Assembly (NCBI GenBank): GCA_018824305.1
Contig: JAHJGM010000033.1
Span: 1 to 52,765, forward strand
Origin: a bacterium
GTDB taxonomy: Bacteria > Campylobacterota > Campylobacteria > Campylobacterales > Sulfurimonadaceae
Direction: 5' to 3'
Length of the DNA stretch: 52,765 nucleotides
The notes beneath the pieces were generated by a model. That model was given only the letters and a program-made list of their open reading frames with translations. It searched no databases and had not been told where the DNA came from. A program made the translations under genes and the position numbers. Within the stretch, counting starts at the first letter, position 1. Every line of letters starts with the position of its first letter. Shown piece by piece: positions 1-8,061 of the stretch.

Positions 1-30
1 AATTATAAGATAGTTTAAAGATTTCATTTG

Positions 31-36
31 TATAAT
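31..36 (+). promoter_or_regulatory. -10 box of trxA promoter
   Basis: A perfect TATAAT lies 38 bases before the trxA start, with no clear -35 element. Transcription would begin near base 43, leaving a leader of about 31 bases that contains the AAAGGAA ribosome binding site at 58-64. Confidence 0.55.
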
Positions 37-73
37 ACAGCAACTAGATAACAAAAAAAAGGAACTAAAGATA

Positions 74-391
74 ATGGGTAAATATATAGAACTTACTTCA
101 GCGAATTTTGAAGAAACAATTAATGAAGGTGTGGTATTAGTAGACTTTTGGGCTCCTTGGTGTGGACCTTGTCGTATGATCGCTCCTGTAATTGAAGAAC
201 TGGCAGAGGATTTCGACGGAAAAGCGAAAATCTGTAAAGTAAACACTGATGAAGAGCAAGATATTGCTGTGAAGTTCGGTATCCGTTCAATCCCGACTAT
301 TCTTTTCTTTAAAAACGGTGAGATGGTAGAGCAAATGGTCGGTGCAGCTTCAAAACAAGCTTTTGAAGATAAACTAAATTCTCTTCTTTAA
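74..391 (+). CDS. trxA: Thioredoxin
   Basis: A 105-residue cytoplasmic thioredoxin, the usual length for the family, which reduces protein disulfides and is recharged by thioredoxin reductase. The active site WCGPC is at residues 29-33 (Cys30 and Cys33), and the cis-proline is Pro74 in the SIPT motif. The ATG follows an AAAGGAA ribosome binding site. It is the first gene of a short operon with a membrane thioredoxin-fold protein and trxB, so carrier and reductase are made together. Identity is not in doubt; whether it is the only thioredoxin in the genome cannot be seen here. Confidence 0.97.
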   Translation: MGKYIELTSANFEETINEGVVLVDFWAPWCGPCRMIAPVIEELAEDFDGKAKICKVNTDEEQDIAVKFGIRSIPTILFFKNGEMVEQMVGAASKQAFEDKLNSLL

Positions 392-403
392 TAGGAAAGT
401 TTG

Positions 404-889
404 ATGGCTAAAGGAGGCAAAAGCCTTTTTAGCATCACTACTATTTTCGCTTCTTTCTTCGGTGCGGCTATGATAGCAGGCGCTTTTGCATACTTCAACT
501 ACAAATTCTCAGAGTACAAATTCATAGATTTCGGTACATGGATCTTTTATGAAAAAAATGATATTTTTAAACCCGTTGATGATAAATATATTGTGATTTT
601 ATATAGTTCAAAAGATAAAAATACCGAAGAAGTGATCTCAAAGGTTAGCGCTCCATATAAAGTCATAGCAATAGATTTTTATCAAAACAGTTTTGATAAT
701 ACGAAAAGTACGATCTTCTTACGTTCAGGTACTAACACGAATCTGCAGTTTATCCAGAGGTTTAATATCTATCATTCTCCATCTATTTTCATTATAAAAA
801 AAATCAAAGAGACTCTTTATAAACAAGATAGTATGATACGAAAATTAGATACATTAGATCAAATTGATAATAAAATAAGAGAGTTATAG
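404..889 (+). CDS. Membrane-anchored thioredoxin-fold-like protein without cysteines
   Basis: A 161-residue protein with one membrane segment at about residues 8-30 and a soluble C-terminal part. I do not recognise a named family. The soluble part reads like a degenerate thioredoxin fold: a hydrophobic strand (KYIVILYSS) where CxxC would follow, a second strand (YKVIAIDFY), and a YHSPSIFII segment resembling the cis-proline strand. There is no cysteine in the whole protein, so it cannot do thiol exchange. Start chosen at ATG 404, after AGGAAA at 394-399; a TTG one codon earlier is less likely. It sits between trxA (12 bases upstream) and trxB (directly adjoining), which suggests a partner or scaffold role. 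The fold is inferred. Confidence 0.85.
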   Translation: MAKGGKSLFSITTIFASFFGAAMIAGAFAYFNYKFSEYKFIDFGTWIFYEKNDIFKPVDDKYIVILYSSKDKNTEEVISKVSAPYKVIAIDFYQNSFDNTKSTIFLRSGTNTNLQFIQRFNIYHSPSIFIIKKIKETLYKQDSMIRKLDTLDQIDNKIREL

Positions 890-1849
890 ATGGAAAGTCA
901 AATATTGGATTGTGCGATTATAGGCGGTGGTCCGGCTGGACTTACTGCCGGACTTTATACGACACGCGGCGGTCTTTCAAATGTAGTGATGTTTGAAAAA
1001 GGAATGCCAGGTGGTCAGATAACACAAAGCAGTGAGATAGAAAACTATCCCGGTGTCACGGGCGAGATCACGGGAATGGATCTGATGATCCCATGGCCCG
1101 AGCAGTGTCAAAAGTTTGGCTTGAAACATGAGATGGTAGAGGTGACTCGTATCTCGCATAAAGAGAATGGTAACTTTATCATTCATAGAGGTGATGGAAA
1201 AACACAAGAAGCTTACAGTGTCATCGTCTGTACAGGTTCGACTCCTCGCCGTGCGGGATTTAACGGGGAAGATAAGTTTTTTGGACGAGGCGTGAGTACT
1301 TGTGCTACATGTGACGGATTTTTTTACAAAGGTAAAGAGGTTGCAGTCCTTGGCGGCGGTGATACAGCTTTAGAAGAGGCTCTGTACCTTGCGAAGATCT
1401 GTACAAAAGTTTACCTTATCCATCGTCGTGATACGTTCCGTGCTTCACCAAATACAGTCGAGCGCGTAAAATCGACACAAAACATCGAATTAGTTTTAAA
1501 CTCTTGTCCCGATGAAGTCTATGGCGATGCAATGGGTGTGACAGGTGTACGTGTCATAGATAATGATGGAAAAAGCAGAGAGATCAATGTGCCGGGAATA
1601 TTTACATTTGTCGGCAATAATGTAAACAATCAGGTGTTGATGCAAGAGGACGGGACCTCTTTATGTTCATTGAACAGTGCGGGTGAAGTTATCGTAGACT
1701 TAAGTATGCGAACCTCTGTGCCGGGTCTGTTTGCAGCGGGTGATATTCGAATCGAAGCACCTAAGCAAGTCGTTTGTGCAGCAGGTGACGGTGCCGTGGC
1801 AGCACTCAAAGCGATCTCTTATGTAGATGAGAAATTAAGCCATAAATAG
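890..1849 (+). CDS. trxB: Thioredoxin reductase (NADPH)
   Basis: A 319-residue flavoprotein that passes electrons from NADPH through FAD to thioredoxin. The FAD-binding GGGPAG is at residues 12-17, the redox pair CATC at 138-141, a second GGGDTA nucleotide motif near 155 for NADPH, and a C-terminal FAD motif around AAGDIR. This is the normal low-molecular-weight layout. The ATG directly follows the stop of the preceding gene with no gap, implying translational coupling. With trxA it forms a complete cytoplasmic thioredoxin system. Confidence 0.96.
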   Translation: MESQILDCAIIGGGPAGLTAGLYTTRGGLSNVVMFEKGMPGGQITQSSEIENYPGVTGEITGMDLMIPWPEQCQKFGLKHEMVEVTRISHKENGNFIIHRGDGKTQEAYSVIVCTGSTPRRAGFNGEDKFFGRGVSTCATCDGFFYKGKEVAVLGGGDTALEEALYLAKICTKVYLIHRRDTFRASPNTVERVKSTQNIELVLNSCPDEVYGDAMGVTGVRVIDNDGKSREINVPGIFTFVGNNVNNQVLMQEDGTSLCSLNSAGEVIVDLSMRTSVPGLFAAGDIRIEAPKQVVCAAGDGAVAALKAISYVDEKLSHK

Positions 1850-1876
1850 AATAAATAAAATTAAGGAATTGAAATA

Positions 1877-2647
1877 ATGATAAAAGTTGGAGTCTTTGGC
1901 GCAAGCGGGAGAGTTGGTCGTTTACTGCTGGATGATCTAAAATTAGAGGAAAATATGTCTCTAGCAACGGTTTATGTAAGAGAGAGTCTTGATTTTTCGA
2001 TCGATCCGTCAATTTTAGTGACAAACAATCTACACACTTTTTTACATGCTTGTGACATCGTTATAGACTTCTCTCTTCCTGAGGCCTGCCAAGGATTGTT
2101 GGAAGAGGCCATCAAAGCTCCTAGACCATTGGTCATAGGAACTACCGGACTTGATTCTCATCAGATGAATCTTTTAAAAGATGCCAGTGAGCTTATGCCT
2201 ATTTTGTATGCAACAAACATGTCCTTGGGTGTTGCTCTTTTAAGCAAACTTGTTTATTTGGCATCTCAGACATTGGAAGATTTCGATATAGAGATAGTCG
2301 AACAGCATCATAGACATAAAAAAGATGCTCCAAGCGGAACAGCATTGACTTTAGCACACAGCGCTGCAGAAGCAAGAGATCTTGATCTTGATAAAGTGAG
2401 AGTAAGCGGGAGAAACGGTAATATCGGAGCAAGAACAAAAGATGAGATAGCTGTTATGGCACTGCGCGGCGGTGATATTGTCGGACGTCATACGGTCGGT
2501 TTTTACAATGACGGTGAGTTTATCGAATTAAATCATACGGCGACTAGCAGAAATACTTTTAGTAAAGGGGCAATACGCGCCGCAAAATGGCTCGTAGATA
2601 AACCCTCGGGATTGTATAACATTTCAGATTGCTTAGAACTTTCGTAA
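1877..2647 (+). CDS. dapB: 4-hydroxy-tetrahydrodipicolinate reductase
   Basis: A 256-residue enzyme of the diaminopimelate/lysine pathway that reduces the cyclic dihydropicolinate precursor with NAD(P)H, feeding both peptidoglycan and lysine synthesis. The N-terminal Rossmann motif GASGRVG is at residues 8-14. The family signature with catalytic His144-His145 and Lys148, followed by DAPSGT, is at 142-155. The ATG has an AAGGA site 9 bases upstream. It lies 27 bases after trxB, so it is probably co-transcribed, and a strong hairpin terminator follows directly. Length is normal. Confidence 0.96.
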   Translation: MIKVGVFGASGRVGRLLLDDLKLEENMSLATVYVRESLDFSIDPSILVTNNLHTFLHACDIVIDFSLPEACQGLLEEAIKAPRPLVIGTTGLDSHQMNLLKDASELMPILYATNMSLGVALLSKLVYLASQTLEDFDIEIVEQHHRHKKDAPSGTALTLAHSAAEARDLDLDKVRVSGRNGNIGARTKDEIAVMALRGGDIVGRHTVGFYNDGEFIELNHTATSRNTFSKGAIRAAKWLVDKPSGLYNISDCLELS

Positions 2648-2655
2648 GCTAATTT

Positions 2656-2683
2656 AAAAAAGAGCGATTTTAGCTCTTTTTTT
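2656..2683 (+). terminator. Rho-independent terminator after dapB
   Basis: A stem of A-tract plus GAGC (2656-2665) pairs with GCTC plus T-tract (2673-2682) around a seven-base loop, and the run of T continues to 2683. It ends the trxA-trxB-dapB unit. Confidence 0.85.
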
Positions 2684-2684
2684 G

Positions 2685-2690
2685 TATAAT
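2685..2690 (+). promoter_or_regulatory. -10 box of purF promoter
   Basis: TATAAT preceded by TTTG, directly after the dapB terminator. Transcription would start near 2697 and give a leader of about 77 bases before purF. I saw no clear purine-riboswitch fold in it. Confidence 0.5.
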
Positions 2691-2773
2691 TCCAAAATAT
2701 ATTTATAAGAACTATAAGTTTTACTTTAAAAATAGTTTTTTTGAATCTATTTACCATATACAAGGATTTTATC

Positions 2774-4132
2774 TTGCTTGAAAATATGAATGAAAAGTGT
2801 GCAGTTGTCGGAATATTCGGTCATAAAGAGGCTTCTAAATTAGCATACTTTTCACTGCATGCACTGCAACATCGCGGACAAGAGGCTGCTGGAATATCAT
2901 CGGCTGACGGAAAAAAACTTCATACTATCAAAGACAGAGGTCTGGTTACGACTGTATTTGATGAGAAGAAGCTGGAGACTCTAAAAGGCAAGAACGCGAT
3001 CGGGCATACAAGATACTCTACCGCAGGTGACGATTCGATCTTAGATGCGCAGCCGGTATTTGCAAGATATGACCTTGGCGAGATGGCTATTGTTCATAAT
3101 GGCAACCTTACAAACGCACAAGAGGTTCGTGATGCTTTAATAAAAAAAGGTGCGATTTTTCAAACTTTTATGGATACGGAAAATCTTATTCACCTCATAG
3201 CAAAAAGCGAACAAGAACACTTGGTAGATCGTATTATCGATGGTGTAAAACGTATTGAAGGCGCTTTTTCTTTAGTATTTTTGAGCCGCACAAAGATGTT
3301 CGCGATGCGTGACAGATTCGGGTTTCGCCCTTTGAGTCTTGGCAGAATCGGTAACGGTGGGTACGTAGTCGCAAGTGAGACTTGTGCATTTGATCTTATC
3401 GGTGCTAAGTATATACGTGATGTGGAACCCGGAGAACTGTTGATATTTGAAGAGGATAAAGCACCTCAAAGTATCAAAGTCTTTGAACCTACGCCAAAAC
3501 ATTGTATTTTTGAATATGTATATTTTTCTCGTCCGGATTCAAACGTTTATGGGCAAAGCGTGTATCAGATGAGAAAAAATATGGGCGTTGAACTTGCAAA
3601 GATCAAGCCGGTCGAAGCAGATATGGTCATCCCTGTTCCCGACGGCGGTGTTCCGGCGGCTATCGGATACTCTCAAGGAAGCGGTATTCCTTATGAGATG
3701 GGGATCATGAGAAATCACTACATAGGACGTACATTCATCGAACCGACGCAAGAGATGCGCGATCTTAAAGTGAAGATGAAACTCTCTCCTATGCAAGATA
3801 TTATCAATGGAAAATCCGTGATAGTCGTCGATGACTCCATAGTGCGCGGGACGACATCCAGAAGAATCGTTAGGATGCTAAAAGATGCAGGTGCAAGAGA
3901 GGTTCATATGAGAATCTCTTCTCCTCCGACTACTGATCCATGTTTTTACGGTGTAGATACTCCTGACAAAGACAAACTGATCGCGGCGAATATGTCAATA
4001 GATGAAATATGTGATTTTATTGAAGCCGATTCTTTGGCATACTTGTCAGAAGAAGCACTTTTAAGAAGCGTTAATGAAAACAGCGAAGATAAATACTGTA
4101 CAGCTTGTTTTACAGGTAAGTACATAGTATAG
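2774..4132 (+). CDS. purF: Amidophosphoribosyltransferase (first step of purine synthesis)
   Basis: A 452-residue enzyme that transfers glutamine amide nitrogen to PRPP. The N-terminal half is a class II glutaminase, the C-terminal half a PRTase with the PRPP loop VVDDSIVRGTT. I chose TTG at 2774 because AAGGA at 2762-2766 is seven bases upstream; the in-frame ATG at 2786 is too far from it, and a TTG at 2741 lies before the ribosome site. This start leaves an eight-residue propeptide before Cys9, the expected catalytic cysteine, as in the Bacillus-type enzyme whose propeptide is removed. Four cysteines matching the Bacillus 4Fe-4S ligands are present (KHC, DPC, CTAC). Confidence 0.95.
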   Translation: MLENMNEKCAVVGIFGHKEASKLAYFSLHALQHRGQEAAGISSADGKKLHTIKDRGLVTTVFDEKKLETLKGKNAIGHTRYSTAGDDSILDAQPVFARYDLGEMAIVHNGNLTNAQEVRDALIKKGAIFQTFMDTENLIHLIAKSEQEHLVDRIIDGVKRIEGAFSLVFLSRTKMFAMRDRFGFRPLSLGRIGNGGYVVASETCAFDLIGAKYIRDVEPGELLIFEEDKAPQSIKVFEPTPKHCIFEYVYFSRPDSNVYGQSVYQMRKNMGVELAKIKPVEADMVIPVPDGGVPAAIGYSQGSGIPYEMGIMRNHYIGRTFIEPTQEMRDLKVKMKLSPMQDIINGKSVIVVDDSIVRGTTSRRIVRMLKDAGAREVHMRISSPPTTDPCFYGVDTPDKDKLIAANMSIDEICDFIEADSLAYLSEEALLRSVNENSEDKYCTACFTGKYIV

Positions 4133-4135
4133 GTG

Positions 4136-5101
4136 ATGAAAACAAAACAGATCTATACTTTTGGTAGATACCTGAGTGATAAGTTTGGTACAAAAGTTCA
4201 CAAAACTGCGGTCTCAATTTCCGGTTTTACCTGTCCAAATATAGATGGAACCGTCGCAAAGGGCGGATGTACGTTTTGTGAAAACGACTCATTTAGCCCT
4301 AGCTTGGACAGTGTGAAACCGCTCAAAGGGTTTTATCTTAATCTTACTTCTCTTGAAAACCCTTTTTTAGAAAAACAACTTCTTCAGCTTGAATCACAAT
4401 TTAATGCTCTCAGTTCTCGTCAAAAGAGAGAGTACGGCGTCAATAAATATCTTGTGTATTTTCAATCTTTTACAAATACCTACGCTCCGTTTGAGACACT
4501 GAAGGCTCTTTATGATAAAGCACTCTCTTTTGATGATGTGGTAGGACTAAGTATAGGGACAAGAAGTGACAGTATCACGCAAGAGACACTGAAGTATCTC
4601 TCGGAATTAGCAAAAGACAAAGAGATATGGATCGAGTTTGGGATACAGTCAGTTTATGATAAGACATTGGAGCGGATCAATCGCGGACATAGCAGTGCAA
4701 ACGTTAAAGAGTGGATTTTAAAAGCGAAAGATGCAGGTCTGAACGTTTGCGGACACTTGATATTCGGTTTGCCCGGTGAAGATAAAGCGATGATGCTCGA
4801 AACTGCCAAACAAGCTTATGAATGGGGAATAGATTCTGTCAAGTATCATCCTCTTTATGTCGTTAAAAAAACAGCACTTGCCAATGAGTATGCACGTGCC
4901 GAATTCACGCCTATCAGTGAAGATGATTATCTTGATGTTTTAAATCAGGCGATTTTGATGAAGCCTGAACATGTAAGCGTGCAGAGAATCACAGCCGGTA
5001 TCGATGATGATTCATTGATCGCACCTGCTTGGTGCAAAGATAAGAATGAACAGATAAGAAATATCAATGCCTCTTTAAAAAAAATAGGCTTGAAGTATTA
5101 A
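4136..5101 (+). CDS. Radical SAM protein, YhcC / TIGR01212 family
   Basis: A 321-residue radical SAM enzyme. The iron-sulfur motif is in the segment CPN...GGCTFC near residues 28-43, with the spacing seen in YhcC and Elp3-related proteins, where the first cysteine is about a dozen residues before the CxxC. GIQSVYD and GLPGED segments match the barrel. The substrate of the family is not established to my knowledge. It starts four bases after the purF stop; GTG at 4133 is an alternative start, and the ribosome site is weak, consistent with coupling to purF. Its stop overlaps the stop of the gene on the other strand. Confidence 0.88.
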   Translation: MKTKQIYTFGRYLSDKFGTKVHKTAVSISGFTCPNIDGTVAKGGCTFCENDSFSPSLDSVKPLKGFYLNLTSLENPFLEKQLLQLESQFNALSSRQKREYGVNKYLVYFQSFTNTYAPFETLKALYDKALSFDDVVGLSIGTRSDSITQETLKYLSELAKDKEIWIEFGIQSVYDKTLERINRGHSSANVKEWILKAKDAGLNVCGHLIFGLPGEDKAMMLETAKQAYEWGIDSVKYHPLYVVKKTALANEYARAEFTPISEDDYLDVLNQAILMKPEHVSVQRITAGIDDDSLIAPAWCKDKNEQIRNINASLKKIGLKY

Positions 5102-5646
5102 TGCGCTTTGATAGTCGTAAATTGTGTCACTTGCTCAAAGTATGGCGGATAGTCGAACATGACTCTGAAGCTTTGTGCTTTTTTTGGTTTTAGATTCTTT
5201 GCCACAACAAATCTTTTGACTATTGTTTGGGGTTTATATAAGATATTCATCCCCCCTCCGAAAAACTCAATCAATCCGCTAGGACTGAAAAAAGATCCCG
5301 GCTTTATGTTCCCTGTCTTATGGGCTTTATTGACAAGTCTTATCTCAAGAGTCACCTCTCCGATAGTATAGTTGCCGATGTTTTGAACAACACCCGTATA
5401 TACGATTTTTTCCAGAGAAAGGATCCTATGGTTTTCAACATTGCCAAGATATACTTTTTTTGTATATTTATCAATTGCGACAAGGGTAAAACCAACGACT
5501 AAAACAATGATCAAGACGATGGAAAATATCATAGATATGACTATCTTTCTTTCCTGCTGTTTTAATGCAAAAAAAACTCCAAGAGCAATCAACGATATCC
5601 CTACCAATACGACTAAATAGTGCCAAACTGTGAAATAAGTAATCAT
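5098..5646 (-). CDS. Small two-helix membrane protein, probable DUF2393 family (copy B)
   Basis: A 182-residue protein with two N-terminal membrane helices (about residues 8-27 and 35-57) and a C-terminal domain likely outside the membrane. The ATG at 5646 has AGGAG nine bases upstream; a TTG two codons earlier is less likely. The overall plan matches the gene just upstream, and the two reading frames overlap by four bases. I associate this plan with DUF2393 proteins of Campylobacterota, from memory only. The function is unknown. The stop codon overlaps that of the convergent radical SAM gene. Confidence 0.8.
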   Translation of the reverse strand: MITYFTVWHYLVVLVGISLIALGVFFALKQQERKIVISMIFSIVLIIVLVVGFTLVAIDKYTKKVYLGNVENHRILSLEKIVYTGVVQNIGNYTIGEVTLEIRLVNKAHKTGNIKPGSFFSPSGLIEFFGGGMNILYKPQTIVKRFVVAKNLKPKKAQSFRVMFDYPPYFEQVTQFTTIKAH

Positions 5647-6155
5647 CTGCAATCTGCTCCTAGTGAGATATTATACTCTTTTGAGTAGTTAAAAGGCTCG
5701 ACAATGATCTTTACTGCTCTTGTCTCATCTTTGAGTATATTATTCTCAACAATCGACATTTTTTTAAATGGATTAAGCATAAATAATTTGTTTATTATAA
5801 CATTGCCGGATACTTTATATAGATTGGCACTGATCGTACATGTAGAAAAATCTCTTTTTGACTCATTAGTAATCGTCCCTGTTACAACGACTGCCGGGGT
5901 GAAGGTCAACTCTTTTGAATCAGTGACGACACAACTGTTTTTATATAAAATCTTATGAAGTTCGATATATCCGACAACTGGTCCCACAAATAAAGTTAAG
6001 GCGCTTAAGACTAACATTATCGTCGATATGATATGTTTTTTTCTTAGAAGAAGGGTTATGACAAGAAGAAGTAAAAATAAAATAAAAATCCCGCCAAACA
6101 ATGCGTAATCATAGTTTGTGAGCCCCTCAAGAAAGGCGAGGATTCTGTTTTTCAT
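5643..6155 (-). CDS. Small two-helix membrane protein, probable DUF2393 family (copy A)
   Basis: A 170-residue protein with two membrane helices near residues 18-37 and 43-65, then a domain that includes 'VVVTGTITNESKRDF', resembling the 'VYTGVVQNIGNY' strand region of its downstream neighbour. The pair look like diverged paralogues that arose by tandem duplication. The start ATG overlaps the hisIE stop as ATGA, so all three genes are translationally chained. Function is unknown; linkage to histidine synthesis is probably operon convenience and not pathway membership. Confidence 0.8.
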   Translation of the reverse strand: MKNRILAFLEGLTNYDYALFGGIFILFLLLLVITLLLRKKHIISTIMLVLSALTLFVGPVVGYIELHKILYKNSCVVTDSKELTFTPAVVVTGTITNESKRDFSTCTISANLYKVSGNVIINKLFMLNPFKKMSIVENNILKDETRAVKIIVEPFNYSKEYNISLGADCR

Positions 6156-6832
6156 GATTCTCTTGAGTTCTTTTCAGCGATACCGCTGATGTCAAACCTG
6201 CGCGCAAGCTCTTGCTTGATGCGATCAGGTGAAATATTTTTATATGCAAGCGCGACAAGCATATGATATGTAAGGTCCGCCGCTTCATAGACCATCTCGC
6301 CTTCATCGTTATCTTTAAATGCGAAACTAAACTCTCCGGCTTCTTCAACCACTTTTTTTAAAATGGTGTTCTCGCCTTTACTAAAGAGTTTTGCTGTCCA
6401 TGAGGTAGAAGGATCGGCATTCTTTCTCTCTTGAATGGTATGGTACAAGGTATCTATGACTCCATACATCGCATTCGTATTTACTTCGACATCGCTCTGT
6501 ACATTTCCAGATGTTAGCTCGGTAAAAAAGCATGAACGTCTTCCTGTATGACAAGCTACACCCTCTTGAGTTACTTTTATAAGCAGAGTATCGTTATCGC
6601 AGTCGATGTTAAAAGAGCGGATCGTCTGAATATGTCCGCTGCTCTCACCCTTTTTCCAGATGCGTTGTTTGGAACGTGAAAAGTAGTGTGCTATCCCCGT
6701 CTTTAAAGAGAGTTCTAAAGCTTCTTTATTCATATACGCCATCATCAAGACTTCATTGTTTGACGTGTCTTGGACGATTACAGGCAGAAGTTCTTGTTTG
6801 TTCCAATCAACACGATTAAGTATCTCTTGCAT
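6152..6832 (-). CDS. hisIE: Bifunctional phosphoribosyl-AMP cyclohydrolase / phosphoribosyl-ATP pyrophosphatase
   Basis: A 226-residue fusion that carries out the second and third steps of histidine synthesis. The N-terminal HisI domain shows FSRSKQRIWKKGESSGH, the DCDND metal site and the CHTGRRSCF segment. The C-terminal HisE domain shows the helical KKVVEEAGEF and EAADLTYH metal-binding motifs of the MazG-like fold. Length is typical for the fusion. The ATG has AAGGAAA five bases upstream. No other his gene is in the window, so the pathway is dispersed in this genome. Confidence 0.95.
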   Translation of the reverse strand: MQEILNRVDWNKQELLPVIVQDTSNNEVLMMAYMNKEALELSLKTGIAHYFSRSKQRIWKKGESSGHIQTIRSFNIDCDNDTLLIKVTQEGVACHTGRRSCFFTELTSGNVQSDVEVNTNAMYGVIDTLYHTIQERKNADPSTSWTAKLFSKGENTILKKVVEEAGEFSFAFKDNDEGEMVYEAADLTYHMLVALAYKNISPDRIKQELARRFDISGIAEKNSRES

Positions 6833-6845
6833 TTGTTTCCTTGCG

Positions 6846-6875
6846 CTAAAAAGGCTTACATGTAAGCCTTTTTAG
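6846..6875 (-). terminator. Perfect 30-base palindrome acting as terminator after the SPFH gene
   Basis: A 15+15 base perfect inverted repeat, made of an A-tract, GGC and the 12-base palindrome CTTACATGTAAG at 6855-6866. It includes the stop codon of the SPFH gene, and the T-run on either strand makes it potentially bidirectional. It stands between the SPFH gene and hisIE, so hisIE may depend on read-through or an unseen promoter. Confidence 0.75.
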
Positions 6876-7951
6876 TTAGTTGATGTAACTTTATTACGAG
6901 ATTCTTTCATATCGACCCAGATATTAGGAGTCGAACCGCCAGGTGTTAAAAAGATCTTTGCATCTTTATTTGTTTGCAGTGCTTCATTAAATTTGCCTTG
7001 AACTTTGATCTGTTCAAGTTGTAAAAGTTGCGCCGTCAATGATCTTGCTATAAGTAGGTTTGCTTTTGCATTTGCATTTGCTTCTATGGTGATTGCTTGT
7101 GCTTTACCCTCTGCTTCTATCTTAACAGCATTTGCCATACCTTGAGCTTCAGCTGCACGTTTTAAAGCTTCCTGTTTTGCACGAGCGACCTCTTGTTCTG
7201 TACGTTGTACTTCCTGTTTCGCGATTTGAACACGTTCTATCTGCTCTTTTACTTTTTGCGGAAGAACGATCTCACGAAGTTGGACAGATTGTAAGATCGC
7301 AGGAGAGTTTGGCAATGCTTTTACATTGTCGCTTACTCCGGCTTCGATCTTTGCCGCGATAGTATTTCTCTCATTTGGAAGAGACTCTGCATCGTAGTTC
7401 CCCACAACGTTTCTTACAACGTCACGTACCACAGGGTTGATGATCTTGTCTTCCCAGCTAAATCCCCAGTTGGAGATCGTCTGTGCTGCAAACTGAGCGT
7501 TTAGTCTGTATTGGACTGTCAGTTCGATGGAAACAGGCAGACCGCGTCTGTCAAGGACAGTAACAGCAGGTTTTGTTTTGATTCCGTCACCTTGGTCACT
7601 TTTCTCTAATCCGCTTGCATAATTGATGATCCTGACTTTTGTATCGACTGCAAAAACTTTTTGAATCACCGGGATGATAAAGTGTAAGCCGGGCAGAAGT
7701 GCCTGCTCTTGATATTTTCCGTTTGTAGAAAGGATCCCGCGCTCACCTTCGTTTATGATAACAAAAGGTTTGGCAATAACCAAAAGAAGAACTAAACCGA
7801 CTATAAAATATAGGATGATCGATTTACCGCCTCCAAAATTAAAATCTATCTTTGGAGGTCTCGGTGCTTTTGGCGATGAGTTGTCTCCACCGCTAAATCC
7901 GCCACCTTGACTCTTCTTTTTGTTAAAATAATCGTTCATATCTGATGCCAT
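6872..7951 (-). CDS. SPFH / band-7 membrane protein, prohibitin- or HflK-like
   Basis: A 359-residue protein. The first 45 residues are polar and rich in Gly, Pro and Lys; one membrane helix follows (about residues 44-63), then an SPFH domain from about residue 65 to 250, and a long Ala/Glu/Gln/Lys-rich coiled coil (about 235-310). This is the plan of prohibitins and HflK/HflC, which form ring assemblies around membrane proteases such as FtsH. There is no adjacent hflC, so prohibitin-like is the safer name. The ATG has AAGGAAGAG upstream. It lies 110 bases downstream of ilvE on the same strand. Confidence 0.88.
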   Translation of the reverse strand: MASDMNDYFNKKKSQGGGFSGGDNSSPKAPRPPKIDFNFGGGKSIILYFIVGLVLLLVIAKPFVIINEGERGILSTNGKYQEQALLPGLHFIIPVIQKVFAVDTKVRIINYASGLEKSDQGDGIKTKPAVTVLDRRGLPVSIELTVQYRLNAQFAAQTISNWGFSWEDKIINPVVRDVVRNVVGNYDAESLPNERNTIAAKIEAGVSDNVKALPNSPAILQSVQLREIVLPQKVKEQIERVQIAKQEVQRTEQEVARAKQEALKRAAEAQGMANAVKIEAEGKAQAITIEANANAKANLLIARSLTAQLLQLEQIKVQGKFNEALQTNKDAKIFLTPGGSTPNIWVDMKESRNKVTSTN

Positions 7952-7987
7952 TTATCTCTTCCTTTTTATGTTGTCTAATCTTTACGA

Positions 7988-8058
7988 GCTTCTTGAAGAA
8001 GCGAGCTTTAGTGACCACAGCGGTCCAAGCGAAGCAGAAAGGATTTTATTCTTTCTGC
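7988..8058 (-). other. Structured spacer between ilvE and the SPFH gene: three short hairpins
   Basis: Within 71 bases there are three inverted repeats: GCTTC/GAAGC (7988-8002), GACC/GGTC (8013-8025) and GCAGAAAG/CTTTCTGC with a nine-base loop (8034-8058). The last could terminate ilvE, although no T-run follows it on the minus strand. The series could also be an RNA processing site or an intergenic repeat. Confidence 0.4.
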
Positions 8059-8061
8059 GGA

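Noticed and set aside
2741-2773. PurF start at TTG 2741
   Set aside because: It lies before the AAGGA ribosome site and has none of its own; TTG 2774 has ideal spacing.
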